DNA of 40,625 nucleotides from Candidatus Dormiibacterota bacterium (GCA_003153505.1 PLZA01000024.1:1-40625), one strand, 5' to 3'. Shown: positions 1-8,732, counted from the stretch's first letter. The notes: a model not told the origin generated them from the letters alone. A program made the numbers and translations.

Positions 1-285
1 GCCAGGCACGCCGAACTCCGCCTCGCGACCGTCCTGCAGATCTTCTTCTGCGACCCGCGCAGTCCGTGGCAACGCGGCACCATCGAGAACACCAACGGCC
101 TGTTGCGCCAATTCTTCCCCAAGGGCACCGACCTCAGCCGCCACACGCGGGACGACCTCGAGGGCGTGGCATCCGCACTCAACGCCAGACCACGCAAGAC
201 GCTCGTGTGGAAGACCCCCGCCGAGGCGCTCAACGAGTTACTGTCTATCCAGTCAACAACAGCCGGTGTTGCGACGACCCCTTGA
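1..285 (+). CDS. IS30-family transposase, C-terminal part (cut by window edge)
   Basis: The reading frame is open from base 1 to a TGA at 283-285, giving about 94 residues. It contains the end of the DDE integrase core and the tail typical of IS30 transposases: [20 protein letters not shown] holds the catalytic glutamate region, followed by [10 protein letters not shown] and [16 protein letters not shown]. The protein would cut and join IS30 ends. The start lies outside the window, so whether the copy is intact cannot be judged. It abuts an IS3-type fragment with almost no spacer, so the two elements meet at a recombination or insertion junction near base 286. Confidence 0.85.
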   Translation, partial: ARHAELRLATVLQIFFCDPRSPWQRGTIENTNGLLRQFFPKGTDLSRHTRDDLEGVASALNARPRKTLVWKTPAEALNELLSIQSTTAGVATTP

Positions 286-286
286 A

Positions 287-577
287 CCTGGGCAATTTAC
301 GTCGTGGGCGTTCACACGGCGCGCTGTCGATTCCGGGCTGCTCCCTTCGATGGGTTCCGTGGGTGATTGCTTCGACAACGCAATGATCGAGTCGTTCTGG
401 AGCCGAATGCAGGTCGAACTGCTTGATCGGAAGCGCTGGAGCACACGCATCGAGCTGGCCAGCGCCATCTTCGAGTACCTGGAGATCTTCCACAATCGCC
501 AGCGGCGTCACTCAGCGCTGAGTATGCTCACACCGCTCGAGTTCGAAGCTCGTCATCAACCGACGACGGCAGCATGA
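287..577 (+). pseudogene. IS3-family transposase (OrfB) C-terminal fragment
   Basis: About 95 residues match the end of an IS3-family integrase-core transposase: QFTSWAFTRR, SMGSVGDCFDNAMIESFWSRMQ (catalytic glutamate region) and NRQRRHSALSMLTPLEFE. The first two thirds of the core, including the first catalytic aspartates, are missing, and no start codon belongs to the family, so this is a remnant. The stop is TGA at 575-577. The following bases to about 612 (containing TCCACCGAAGTCAGGACACC) look like the right terminal region of an IS3 element. The 5' truncation coincides with the end of the IS30 fragment. Confidence 0.8.
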
Positions 578-641
578 GTCCAAGAATCGGACTCCACCGA
601 AGTCAGGACACCCCAGAGTCTCAATGAAACCCGGGATGCTC

Positions 642-1706
642 CTATGTTGTGTCAAGTGACGGAATGACGGGTGTGAGGCGTTGCAGGACGTGGAAAACTT
701 CGCGGGCGACGTAGCGTTTGAGGCAGCGGACAACCTCGCGCTGTGACTTGCCCTCGGCGCGGCGTCGCACGAGATATTCGCGAGTTCGATCATCGGTTCG
801 CAGGCGCGTCAGGACGATGCGCCAGAGAGCGCGGTTGGCACTTCGGTCGCCGCCACGACTAAGGCGGTGGCGAGAAGTCTTTCCCGATGACGCTGGAATT
901 GGCGCCACGCCGCAGAGGGCCGCGAAGGCGGCCTCAGACTTGATGCGTTCAGCGTTGTCCCACGCCACCAGGAGGTTGCCGGCAACGTCGACGCCGACGC
1001 CATGCAGGGCGAGGAGTTCGGGTGCGCGGTTCGAGACCAGCGGCGTGAGCCTGTCGTTGAGCTCGTCGATCTGAACGTCGATGGCGCGCACGTGCCGTCC
1101 CAGCTGCCGCAAGGCGAAGCGCGTTGCATCCGCGGGAGAAACGACACCATCGATGCGGAAACGGGCCACACGTTTGATCAGCCGCGGTGCCGAGAGTGGT
1201 GCCAGCGACGCTCGAAGTTCAGCGGGAGCGGTCACGATGAGCGCTCGCAGCTGGTTGATCGTCTGGGTTCGCTGATTCACCAGTGCCTCGCGCGCCACAC
1301 GCAGGCACCGGATCATGGCGATGGCGGCGTCGCCTCCCCGGGGCTGGGCCGTTGCTTCGCCTCCAAGAAATGCACGCGCCGCGGCCTCGGCGTCGATGAG
1401 ATCCGACTTCCCCCGGTTGCGACGGTGCTGGCGCGATGGACGCGACACCTCGACAACCCTCACGCCTCGCGCCTGCAGCAGCGTGCAGAGTGCACTGCCG
1501 TACGAGCCTGTGCCCTCCATCGCGACCGCTGCCACGCTGCCGTGCTCGAGCGCCCATGTCACGAGCCGTTCGTACCCTGCCGGCGACGCGGGAATGCTGA
1601 TGTCGTCGCAGCGCCGGCCCAAGTGATCAACCGCGACGGCGACGTGAACGAGATCGTGGGTGTCAACGCCAATGACAACCTGCTGTGCCAAGCTCTCTCC
1701 GGTCAC
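642..1706 (-). CDS. IS110-family transposase (DEDD/serine type), apparently intact
   Basis: An RNA-guided recombinase-type transposase of about 354 residues. The N-terminal RuvC-like DEDD domain shows GVDTHD (Asp about residue 15), AMEGTGSYG (Glu about 64) and KSDLIDAEAAAR (two Asp about 102 and 105). The C-terminal Transposase_20 domain shows LHGVGVDVAGNLL, then AALCGVAPIPASSGKT with the serine-rich active-site segment, then RGGDRSANRALW. I chose GTG at 1706 because GGAGG lies 5 nt upstream; the frame stays open to an ATG or GTG at 1769, but those extra 21 residues do not resemble the family. Length and motif order are normal for IS110, so the element may still be mobile. The stop is TAG at 642-644. 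Confidence 0.9.
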   Translation of the reverse strand: MTGESLAQQVVIGVDTHDLVHVAVAVDHLGRRCDDISIPASPAGYERLVTWALEHGSVAAVAMEGTGSYGSALCTLLQARGVRVVEVSRPSRQHRRNRGKSDLIDAEAAARAFLGGEATAQPRGGDAAIAMIRCLRVAREALVNQRTQTINQLRALIVTAPAELRASLAPLSAPRLIKRVARFRIDGVVSPADATRFALRQLGRHVRAIDVQIDELNDRLTPLVSNRAPELLALHGVGVDVAGNLLVAWDNAERIKSEAAFAALCGVAPIPASSGKTSRHRLSRGGDRSANRALWRIVLTRLRTDDRTREYLVRRRAEGKSQREVVRCLKRYVAREVFHVLQRLTPVIPSLDTT

Positions 1707-1711
1707 CTGTT

Positions 1712-1900
1712 CCTCCGAATGGGTGGCAGCGTCGCCAGCGGCCGGACAGACCTGTGACGGGACCGTCAAGGGTCAAGCTCCTATTAAGTCACGGCCGTTT
1801 GGCGGCGCCCCCTTGCAGAACCCTCACTCGTGGACAGATCCCGGGAAAGGCAGCTACGGCGCCAGGCGGTTCACGAGTCACACGAGCGAGGGCGGGACTC
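1712..1900 (-). ncRNA. Possible IS110 bridge RNA region (left-end non-coding DNA)
   Basis: IS110-group elements transcribe a structured guide (bridge) RNA from the non-coding left end upstream of the transposase. The GC-rich, gene-free segment upstream of the start codon on the minus strand is in that position, about 190 nt long, with several potential stems. This is a call by position only. I did not fold it or identify target- and donor-binding loops. Confidence 0.3.
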
Positions 1901-1945
1901 CCATATCCTCACAGGCGGTTCAGTAATCGGTAATAGGTACGACGT

Positions 1946-2743
1946 ATGCTCAGCGCGTCCCCGGAAGACTTGTTTTCATCTGTTGGGCATGGAATACTCG
2001 ACGCCATGCCTAACTCCTGGGATGTCTTGTTTTCAATAGGTCCCTTTGTTGGCGGATATCTCATCGGCTGGGTCGCCCCCAAAGCTCACCGATGGAGGAG
2101 AACCCGTAGAACGAGAAAGTTCTGGAAGCCCTTCTCCAAGCGTGACCAAGTGAGCGTCATCATGGGCGGCGATCGTTCCTTTCCCACCTTCGAAGCCTCG
2201 GGCCTTGTCGGCGTAGGAGATGTAATGGCCTTGACCGAACTACAAGCGATCTTTGACGAGAACCGACTTGGCCGATTGCCGATTACGCTGGCGACTAGCC
2301 CGAGGGAGGCCCACCTTGAGACCGCAGATCTGATCCTGATAGGCGGACCAGATATGAATTGGGCGACGAAGGCGGTGGCATCCAGACTACCCGCTAGATT
2401 CACCTTTGGGAATCCTGATGATCGTGAGATCCAGATAAAAGACCAGAAGACGGGAACTGTCTATAGGCCATCCGATCCGGGGGAACGTGACATTCACGAT
2501 GTCGGCCTGATAAAGCTGGTTCCTAATCCATTCGATACTCGGCGAAAGGTTCTCTTGATCGCCGGCGCATTCGGCCACGCGACGTTTGCGGGAGTGAAAC
2601 TGACTGGGCAGAAGGACTTTTTAAAGCACCCCCTAATTGCCGCAGGCAGTTTGTTCGAGTGCCTTTTCAGTGTCGACATAGTGGCCAACGAACCACTTGC
2701 GCCGACGATCATAGATGTCGTGCCCTTCCTAACCTCCGATTAG
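1946..2743 (+). CDS. Membrane-anchored hypothetical protein
   Basis: Up to 265 residues, family not recognised. If translation begins at the internal ATG at 2006, the protein opens with a short hydrophobic stretch (DVLFSIGPFVGGYLIGWV) that looks like one membrane anchor, followed by a basic, arginine-rich stop-transfer segment. The rest is a soluble alpha/beta domain with alternating hydrophobic strands such as VSVIMGG, ADLILIGGPDMNWAT and RKVLLIAGAFGHATFAG. The repeated GG(P/D) and GAFG turns suggest a Rossmann-like fold, but no catalytic motif is obvious. Neither start has a good ribosome binding site. It stands alone between the IS110 element and the first att-like repeat, with somewhat lower GC than its neighbours, consistent with acquired DNA. 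Confidence 0.65.
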   Translation: MLSASPEDLFSSVGHGILDAMPNSWDVLFSIGPFVGGYLIGWVAPKAHRWRRTRRTRKFWKPFSKRDQVSVIMGGDRSFPTFEASGLVGVGDVMALTELQAIFDENRLGRLPITLATSPREAHLETADLILIGGPDMNWATKAVASRLPARFTFGNPDDREIQIKDQKTGTVYRPSDPGERDIHDVGLIKLVPNPFDTRRKVLLIAGAFGHATFAGVKLTGQKDFLKHPLIAAGSLFECLFSVDIVANEPLAPTIIDVVPFLTSD

Positions 2744-2767
2744 ATATAGCCGTTATCGCTTCTCAGT

Positions 2768-2808
2768 GTGGGCGTGCCCCGGTTTGACCGACACGTTTGC
2801 TGAAGCCG
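2768..2808 (+). repeat. Solo IS-end-like repeat, copy 1
   Basis: A stretch of about 40 bp containing TGCCCCGGTTTGACCGACAC is repeated with about four mismatches at 22858-22897. It resembles the terminal repeat of an IS3-type element, but no transposase follows and I saw no inverted partner. Both copies lie 150-250 bp left of a tRNA-half repeat. Confidence 0.55.
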
Positions 2809-2946
2809 AGCAGATAGCAATACGCTGGGATTCGAATCTGCCGGTAGGACCGGCTGCGGCGACCCTGCATGCGCCGGGCGATGCTCACCCGCGGCGGTGG
2901 CGGGTAGGGGAGGGACGGTGCGAATCCCGGCTGTACCAGAACGCTC

Positions 2947-3173
2947 GGATTCCACTCAGTTTCAATGGATTCCAGCGCGTTTCAACTTGCGGGGTGCAGC
3001 ACTCTTTCCAACCAAACTCCCATCAAACCACTCTAACTGAACTCGGTTCCGCACCTAGAAATAGGTGGTGGTCCGGGGACCAAGGGTCGCAGGTTCGAGT
3101 CCTGTCTCCCCGATTCGCAGCTCATTGAAGTGCAGTGAAGCCGTTTCCAGTGGATTGCAACGGATTCCAACCT
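2947..3173 (+). repeat. att-like site A: tRNA-Pro 3' half with arm-type repeats on both sides
   Basis: The core (about 3066-3113) is the 3' half of a tRNA: anticodon-arm-like TGGTCCGGGGACCA, a short variable loop, T arm GCAGG-TTCGAGT-CCTGT, acceptor strand CTCCCCG and discriminator A. No 5' half precedes it, so it is not a functional tRNA. Left of it (2947-2988) are spaced repeats of the type GGATTCCA and TTTCAA; right of it (3143-3172) are GTTTCCA, GGATTGCAA and GGATTCCAA. Short direct repeats on both sides of a tRNA-tail core are what tyrosine-integrase attachment sites look like. The whole unit from TTTCCAACC (3005) to the core recurs at 23 and 34.5 kb. Confidence 0.75.
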
Positions 3174-3522
3174 GTGGGGATCAGTCACTCTGCAGGGAGT
3201 AGTACTCATTCGCTGCTTGATAGCCTTTCCTGCAAAACCACTCTATTTCGCGCTAAAGCGAACCGACGACACGACCATGGCCACAATCGTCAACGGTTTT
3301 GCATAAGACCCGATCTGATGCGCCAGCCTGGGCCGTGGCGAACTATCGAGGACGTCGAGCCGGCGACCTTCGGTTTTGGGTCGGCCGCTTACGATCTGCC
3401 TCACCTCGACGGGGTTTTGGAGAAAGGCTTGTCCGGCACGCAGTTTCCAGCGTCTATCTCATACACGTGGCAATTGATAGGTCGTCCCTCGTGGCGCGAT
3501 GAATGAGCCCATTGCCCATGTG

Positions 3523-6500
3523 CTATTCCATGGCGCTGTCTCGTGCGGCCGCGTCCTCTCTGCGCGCTTCACGTTCGTAGTGTTCGGCGACGATGCGAAG
3601 TGCCATGCCGGTGCGTGGCCAGACGTTGATTATGGCAGTGGACCAGTCGCGGTATTGTGCGGCGAGCTTCCGCTCTTGATCTCCGCCATCGTAAGGTCCG
3701 CGAACGGTTACTCCGCGGCCGCCCTCGATGCCGATAACGAAACCAAGTTCAAGCTGCTGACTCCCGATATCCTCGATCAATTCTCGTACCACCTCGGCCG
3801 GCCAGACACCGTCGGACCCCTTCGGGGAGCCGGACAACATCTGCCCGATCTGTTGATCACCGATGTCGATGCGATCGCGGTCGGCGAGAAGATGCCGTGC
3901 GCGACGGGCCCAGAGGCGCAGTCGTTCGGCATTCCAGTGCCCGTCAGCCTCGAGTCCAGGCGGCGTTCGCCACTTTCGCAGTACCGCCCAGGCGTGGCGC
4001 GCGTAGGCTTTGGCTCGCTCATCAAGTTCACGCGGCTCAGTGCGGTGCTTCTCTCGGTAGACGGCACAGACCATGTCAACGAACCGCTCCGGTTCACTTT
4101 CCAAGGCGAGGAAGAGTGCTCGAGGAGGGCGAGTGTGCTCGGTGAGACTGAAGAAGCTCCACTCGAGACTGCTGAGCGTCGTTTGATCCGTGCCCTTTCG
4201 TTCGAGATAGTCCAGTAGCTGTCCGACTTCGTACGCGGCCCGCCCAGAGAGGTGATCCTCCGCACCTCCGACGAGCGCCATCCCAAAGACGCTGAGCACC
4301 AGCGTGGTCTCGACAACCGGCGGCGACGCTGTGCGCTCGCGGTGTAGCGCCAATGCCAAGAGGTCGATAGCCGTCCAGGGCCGTCGGTATGAAAGCAATT
4401 GCTCAACCACGGCCACCAGGGCGCCATTGTCAACATTGGCAGGAACAACTTCTTGCCAGTAGCGATCCTGGACGAAACTCGGCAGCGTTTCCAGTAGTGC
4501 TAGAACGGACGTGTTTGGAACTCCTAGAGCAAATACAAAAGCCACCTGTATCTCGGCAGACAGAGAAAGGAGTACTTGGCCAACACGCTCCATCCATCCT
4601 GAATCGTCGGCTACTCGACGCTGGATCCATCCGGCGGCGAAGCGACGGCCTAAGTCATCTCCCCCGAGTCGATCGAGCACGCGCGACTCGTACTCGTCCG
4701 CCCGCGTCGCCGCAAGGTATATCCCCACGGCTTCAGTCAGCTTGCTGGATCGCGCCAGCCGTTCGACTCCCTCGACGCCTTCCCGTTGATGGATGTCTTG
4801 CACGGCATCGTATCGAGCTCGATCCAGGGCCTGATCGTACTTCGCGAAGTTGCTACGGTCCACGTCCGGAAGATGTGGATGCCAGGCGAATAGGTGGGCA
4901 TACCTCTCGACGAGGTCCTGAGGTCTCAATTCGCCCGCCACCGCTTCCAATCGCGCGAGGGGTACCTCGGGCAGAACCCAGTTTGCAGTGGGGAATTCGC
5001 GGTGGTGGCCGATCAGATCGGCGAGCGCATGCCAGAGCTCCATCTGATCTGGCCGAGGCGAAAGCTTTCCGACTAGCGCCTCAAGCTTGGTAAGCAGGAG
5101 GTCGCTCTGGTTCGGAGGTAGAGATCCAATGTGACCGATGAGTTGTCCCCAGCGTGCACCGGCGGTGCCAGCGTCTTCGATGGCGCGATCGAGAATACCG
5201 GAGATCGCATCGAGCCACTCAGCGACGGAGATCGGTTGCTCGGTGGTTTGCCAGCGGCGGAAACGCGGCACCGGAGTATTGAGCGTGGTGTCGGGGGAGG
5301 ATGGTAGGAGCGCCAGTTCGAGATTCCACGCTACATCTGGGTACGCATGGCGCAAGAGATCCAAAACCTCTAGGCGCTCCCCAACTGATGCACGGGTGCG
5401 GGGCCGCCAGGCAAGGAACACCGCGCGTAGGGATCCTGCAGGCCGATTCCCGAGTTGTCCACCTGGATCGATTTCCGCGAGACGCGCCAATGCCATCGCT
5501 GCGGCCGACAAATGGTCAGCAGACCAACACAGCAGCTCTAGAGCCCAGAGCAATCCTGTGTGCGGGGATGATGCGGATAGTGATGAAGCTCGGTCGCTGT
5601 CGGCAAACATACTTGACAACGAAGGCAGCGCTCCGGCCAAACCGGTGTCAATGGCAGAAAGGAATTGGTTTGGCGCAGCTTCAGCCAAGAGTTGCAGTTG
5701 CCGTGACAGGGAGCGCCATATACGAGTGGTTGAGTCCTGGTTGGCTCGGTGGAGGAGATCACGCACACCGCTCGCGGCATAGTCGCTTCCCGCACTTGAA
5801 TCGGCGACCTTGTAGTCGAAGACGCCGAGCAGAGCCAGACCCTGGGCGACACCGCTGCGCAACGTCGCTGAGAACCTCGGTCGCTCACCGCGGACTCCAG
5901 CAAGAATGCGATCTTCCGCAGAAAGTTCCAGGGACGGATCGACTTCCGTGAGTATGAGAACCGTTTGATCGCAGAAGCGGCGGATATCGGCTGCCTCTAG
6001 TGAATCGTGGAGGAGCGACCAGGCTCCATCGGGTGACGCGACTTGCCAACCGTCTGAGGTGCGGATGAATGGTGGGTCGCCCAGCCGACTCGATGCAATG
6101 AGTTGATCTTCGATTGCTTGCCATGGCTGATCCGCAATGGCGGCGACGCATTCCAGGTCCTCTTTAGCGAACGTCCATGCACCGACCAACGCTAGGCGTG
6201 CGTACATGCGCGCCGCGGCACCCTGCGACCAGCCTGGGCTGCTGCGTGCGCCTGGCGCCAATACTGGATCACGTAGTAAGGCCGCAAAGCTGCGGCGGGT
6301 AAGCGCTGCTAGGCGGTCAGCCTCTTCAAACGACACATGCAGCTTGGCCGCGAAGACCTCGCGGGCAATCGTTCGATCGAGAGGGGCGATCTCGATGACA
6401 TCACCCCGTATTGGTGAGGTGTCGGCGCCGACGGGGACGAAGACTCGGTGACCCTGTGCGACGGCCACGCCGATCGACGGATTGTCCACAAACGGAATCA

Positions 6501-7491
6501 GAACTAACGACGTGGAGGTCAGGCTCAGTCGATCCCAAGTCGCGCGCGTCACGGTCACCAGTGGCGCTGCTTTCAAGCTGGGCAGCGCATGCAACGACGC
6601 GGCGATGAACGCCGTCGCTTCCTCCCTTGAGTTTGCGCGGACGAAGGTTGCGGAGGGCCTTGAACTCAGCGCGGCCGTGCGGATTTGTTGCACGGACTCG
6701 TCTCGTCCGGACAGCATGACCTCTGGGGGCAAGATTGGGCCGCAAAAGTCGATCCACCAAGAGGTGGCTGTCTGCACGTCGAGAGGCCGCAGCCCCAGGC
6801 GTTCTGAGAACCAGAGGTGCGTATCCGGTTGCGACGCAAGCCATGCGGCGAGGTCATCACCGTCGATGACCCGGATGGATCGCCACACGCCTTCAGCGCG
6901 ACGCTCGAGCTCCCACTTGCGCGCTCGCGGCCAGCGGCGAGGGGTTACGAACACAAAGGTTGTCACCGATGCCACGACGCCGACCGGCGCAGTTGTCCGC
7001 TTCGCGTAGTCCTCATCCGCCTTGCGTTCGGGATCGGCGGCGGTCCCTAGCTCCCAGGCGGAGGGACCAATAGGCACCCAAGGGCTCCCCGAGCTGTCTT
7101 CGACAAGGCCGTCCCACCCACTCAAGAGCACCCCTTCGCCGGCACGCATCGACAAGCCTGCGACGCCGGCGGTCCCACCGATAAGCCGCCCCACGACCTC
7201 CGGAAGCATTGATGAGGCATCTCGCGAGTGGGCCCACGCCTCGAGATGCGACGCATCGACCAGCTCGGGACTGATAGACGCCCGAAGGGTGGCCACGTCT
7301 TGCCGCCGCAAGTCATCGGCCAGCCGATCGACATCAACAACTCGAAGCCGCTTATGCCGAGAGTTCGGCAGCGTCACCGCCTCCACGACGCCGCGCGAGA
7401 TCCAATTCCGGACGGTGTTCTCATGGACCCCCAATCGACGAGCCGCTTCTCGGGGGGAGACGAGGTCATCGAGGCCACCGGTGGCTTTCAC
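3523..7491 (-). CDS. Large HTH / restriction-nuclease-like / helical-repeat protein, putative defence protein
   Basis: 1322 residues. Residues 10-57 form a MerR/excisionase-type helix-turn-helix (VSPREAARRLGVHENTVRNW). Residues about 95-235 resemble a PD-(D/E)XK-like nuclease fold: SGWDGLVE (Asp127), SAWELGT (Glu147) and ERKADEDYAKRT (Lys157), then core strands TTFVFVTPRRW and IRVIDGDDLAAWL. Residues about 245-415 look like a degenerate NTPase-type region; I see no Walker A motif. From about 430 to the end there are alpha-helical repeats. This order, effector then core then long superhelix, is that of STAND-like or giant single-gene anti-phage proteins. The start is GTG without a Shine-Dalgarno sequence and is probably leaderless. 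It is divergent from the gene at 7543 with 51 bp between them. The function is inferred, not shown. Confidence 0.75.
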   Translation of the reverse strand: MKATGGLDDLVSPREAARRLGVHENTVRNWISRGVVEAVTLPNSRHKRLRVVDVDRLADDLRRQDVATLRASISPELVDASHLEAWAHSRDASSMLPEVVGRLIGGTAGVAGLSMRAGEGVLLSGWDGLVEDSSGSPWVPIGPSAWELGTAADPERKADEDYAKRTTAPVGVVASVTTFVFVTPRRWPRARKWELERRAEGVWRSIRVIDGDDLAAWLASQPDTHLWFSERLGLRPLDVQTATSWWIDFCGPILPPEVMLSGRDESVQQIRTAALSSRPSATFVRANSREEATAFIAASLHALPSLKAAPLVTVTRATWDRLSLTSTSLVLIPFVDNPSIGVAVAQGHRVFVPVGADTSPIRGDVIEIAPLDRTIAREVFAAKLHVSFEEADRLAALTRRSFAALLRDPVLAPGARSSPGWSQGAAARMYARLALVGAWTFAKEDLECVAAIADQPWQAIEDQLIASSRLGDPPFIRTSDGWQVASPDGAWSLLHDSLEAADIRRFCDQTVLILTEVDPSLELSAEDRILAGVRGERPRFSATLRSGVAQGLALLGVFDYKVADSSAGSDYAASGVRDLLHRANQDSTTRIWRSLSRQLQLLAEAAPNQFLSAIDTGLAGALPSLSSMFADSDRASSLSASSPHTGLLWALELLCWSADHLSAAAMALARLAEIDPGGQLGNRPAGSLRAVFLAWRPRTRASVGERLEVLDLLRHAYPDVAWNLELALLPSSPDTTLNTPVPRFRRWQTTEQPISVAEWLDAISGILDRAIEDAGTAGARWGQLIGHIGSLPPNQSDLLLTKLEALVGKLSPRPDQMELWHALADLIGHHREFPTANWVLPEVPLARLEAVAGELRPQDLVERYAHLFAWHPHLPDVDRSNFAKYDQALDRARYDAVQDIHQREGVEGVERLARSSKLTEAVGIYLAATRADEYESRVLDRLGGDDLGRRFAAGWIQRRVADDSGWMERVGQVLLSLSAEIQVAFVFALGVPNTSVLALLETLPSFVQDRYWQEVVPANVDNGALVAVVEQLLSYRRPWTAIDLLALALHRERTASPPVVETTLVLSVFGMALVGGAEDHLSGRAAYEVGQLLDYLERKGTDQTTLSSLEWSFFSLTEHTRPPRALFLALESEPERFVDMVCAVYREKHRTEPRELDERAKAYARHAWAVLRKWRTPPGLEADGHWNAERLRLWARRARHLLADRDRIDIGDQQIGQMLSGSPKGSDGVWPAEVVRELIEDIGSQQLELGFVIGIEGGRGVTVRGPYDGGDQERKLAAQYRDWSTAIINVWPRTGMALRIVAEHYEREARREDAAARDSAME

Positions 7492-7542
7492 GGTGATGTA
7501 AGGTTACCAGATCCCACAGCTTGTGAGTTTTGGAGACCATCA

Positions 7543-8154
7543 ATGGCGGGCTCGGCGCGTCGTATCGTTTTGACTAGAGATTTCGGCATACACATTCAGG
7601 TTCGGCCATCTGGAATCAACGGACATCGGAGCAAGGTCAGCGTTGAGCAGAATCTCGGGCTGGATTTCGGGCTGGGAGGGTTCTGGCTTCGATCTAGCGG
7701 CATCAGGGCTCCGACCATCACGGCACCGTCATGGCCTCTCGGTCTCAAGCATTGTGTGGATGACCGTCTAGCGAACGACGGGGCACGAACTGGGCGGGTC
7801 CTCGGCATCTGGCAGGGGACGCAGCCCGTCGCGCTCTGTTCTTGGCACCTGCACGAGTTTGGTCCGCCGGTGATCTACGACCTGGGTTGCCGGGCAGGGT
7901 TGCCGAAGATCGAGGCCTCGATATCTACGATGGTCTTGCTACTGTCGTTGCGCCAGATCGCCGCAAATCCCCACATCAGCCGCGACACCGAGACCCTGCG
8001 CTGGGCAGATCATCCTGTCGACCGCATCGCCCGAAGCCAGCGAGCTGCCGTGCGCGGGGCGGTTCGCGGCCGGGCGAGCATGCTTGGATTTTCGCGACTT
8101 GGTCAGCCCCCCAAATGGCTAGCAGGCCGCTGGGCAGCCGAACGCCGGTTCTAG
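7543..8154 (+). CDS. Hypothetical protein, about 203 residues
   Basis: I do not recognise this family. I chose ATG at 7543 because GGAGA sits 7 nt upstream, although the frame is open back into the divergent nuclease gene. The protein has a basic N-terminus, a central part with a cysteine and histidines (ALCSWHLHEFGPP), and a helical C-terminal half rich in arginine (RSQRAAVRGAVRGRAS). It overlaps by four bases at its 3' end with the convergent antitoxin-like gene at 8151-8732. That makes it the nearest candidate partner, although toxin and antitoxin genes are normally co-directional. Confidence 0.6.
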   Translation: MAGSARRIVLTRDFGIHIQVRPSGINGHRSKVSVEQNLGLDFGLGGFWLRSSGIRAPTITAPSWPLGLKHCVDDRLANDGARTGRVLGIWQGTQPVALCSWHLHEFGPPVIYDLGCRAGLPKIEASISTMVLLLSLRQIAANPHISRDTETLRWADHPVDRIARSQRAAVRGAVRGRASMLGFSRLGQPPKWLAGRWAAERRF

Positions 8155-8732
8155 GGGGTCTCCCTAAGCATTTTGAGTGCCTCTCGCGCGCCATCGTGCG
8201 TCTTGGCACTGCGAACGAGATCCGCGAGGGCATCGTGCCCGTCGCCGGGCTCGAGATCTGAATCCGGCACCCGTGGCATCCAGTCGACCATCGCGTAAGT
8301 CAACTCTCGGAGACCGCGCGGACCTCGTGTAGCTAGCCACTCAGCAGGGGACGCTCCGCGAAGGTTGGGCAGGGAAGTGCAGATCCAGGCGCCAACGTCC
8401 GTGTCTCGCCTGAGGTAGGCTCCTGCCTCTTCGCAGAGATCCGCTAACAGCTTGACGTAAGCAACCTTTGCCGATTGAGGTCTTACAACGCCGCCCTCGC
8501 GCCAGACAGCCACGGTCGCGGAGTCCCACCCGAGAGCTTGCGCCAGTTGGGCGTCATGGGCGAAATAGCGCGGGAGAATTCCGAAAGTCTCCAAGGCCTG
8601 AGCGGCCTGTGGTGAGCGGACGCGGACGAGCGCCACGGGGCTCACAGCCGGCGCCGGGTGAGCCGGCCGGAGTCGCCGAGTCCTAGCTTTCGCCCGTGGA
8701 GCAATCGATGTTGTACTCATTCGTGTGGCCAT
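8151..8732 (-). CDS. Xre/MbcA/ParS-type antitoxin-like protein
   Basis: 193 residues. After a disordered basic N-terminus (about 40 residues) comes a helical HTH-like segment (FAHDAQLAQALGWDSATVAVWREG) and then a ParS/MbcA toxin-binding-type region (VRPQSAKVAYVKLLADLCEEAG, WICTSLPNLRGASPAEWLA). These are the features of antitoxins that pair with RES or MbcT-type NAD-degrading toxins. No RES-domain gene is adjacent, so it appears to be an orphan, or to pair with an unrecognised protein. An AGAGGAAAG ribosome binding site lies just upstream of the ATG. It would act as a DNA-binding autoregulator and toxin neutraliser; this is family inference. Confidence 0.65.
   Translation of the reverse strand: MATRMSTTSIAPRAKARTRRLRPAHPAPAVSPVALVRVRSPQAAQALETFGILPRYFAHDAQLAQALGWDSATVAVWREGGVVRPQSAKVAYVKLLADLCEEAGAYLRRDTDVGAWICTSLPNLRGASPAEWLATRGPRGLRELTYAMVDWMPRVPDSDLEPGDGHDALADLVRSAKTHDGAREALKMLRETP

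Larger units (their letters stand above)
613..1930 (-). mobile_element. IS110-family insertion sequence (ends approximate)
   Basis: A complete IS110-type transposase gene is flanked by short non-coding regions. IS110 elements normally lack clear inverted repeats, so the ends cannot be set from one copy. I place the downstream end between the IS3 remnant and the transposase stop, and the upstream end in the roughly 200 bp before the next gene. It is the only insertion sequence in the window that looks intact. Confidence 0.5.

Noticed and set aside
1002..1757. Plus-strand 251-codon frame over the IS110 gene
   Set aside because: Shadow of the transposase on the other strand; no protein-like motifs.
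3114..3522. Possible small genes right of site A (+ strand frames of 67 and 123 codons)
   Set aside because: They run through the att-like arm repeats, lack ribosome binding sites and do not look like folded protein.
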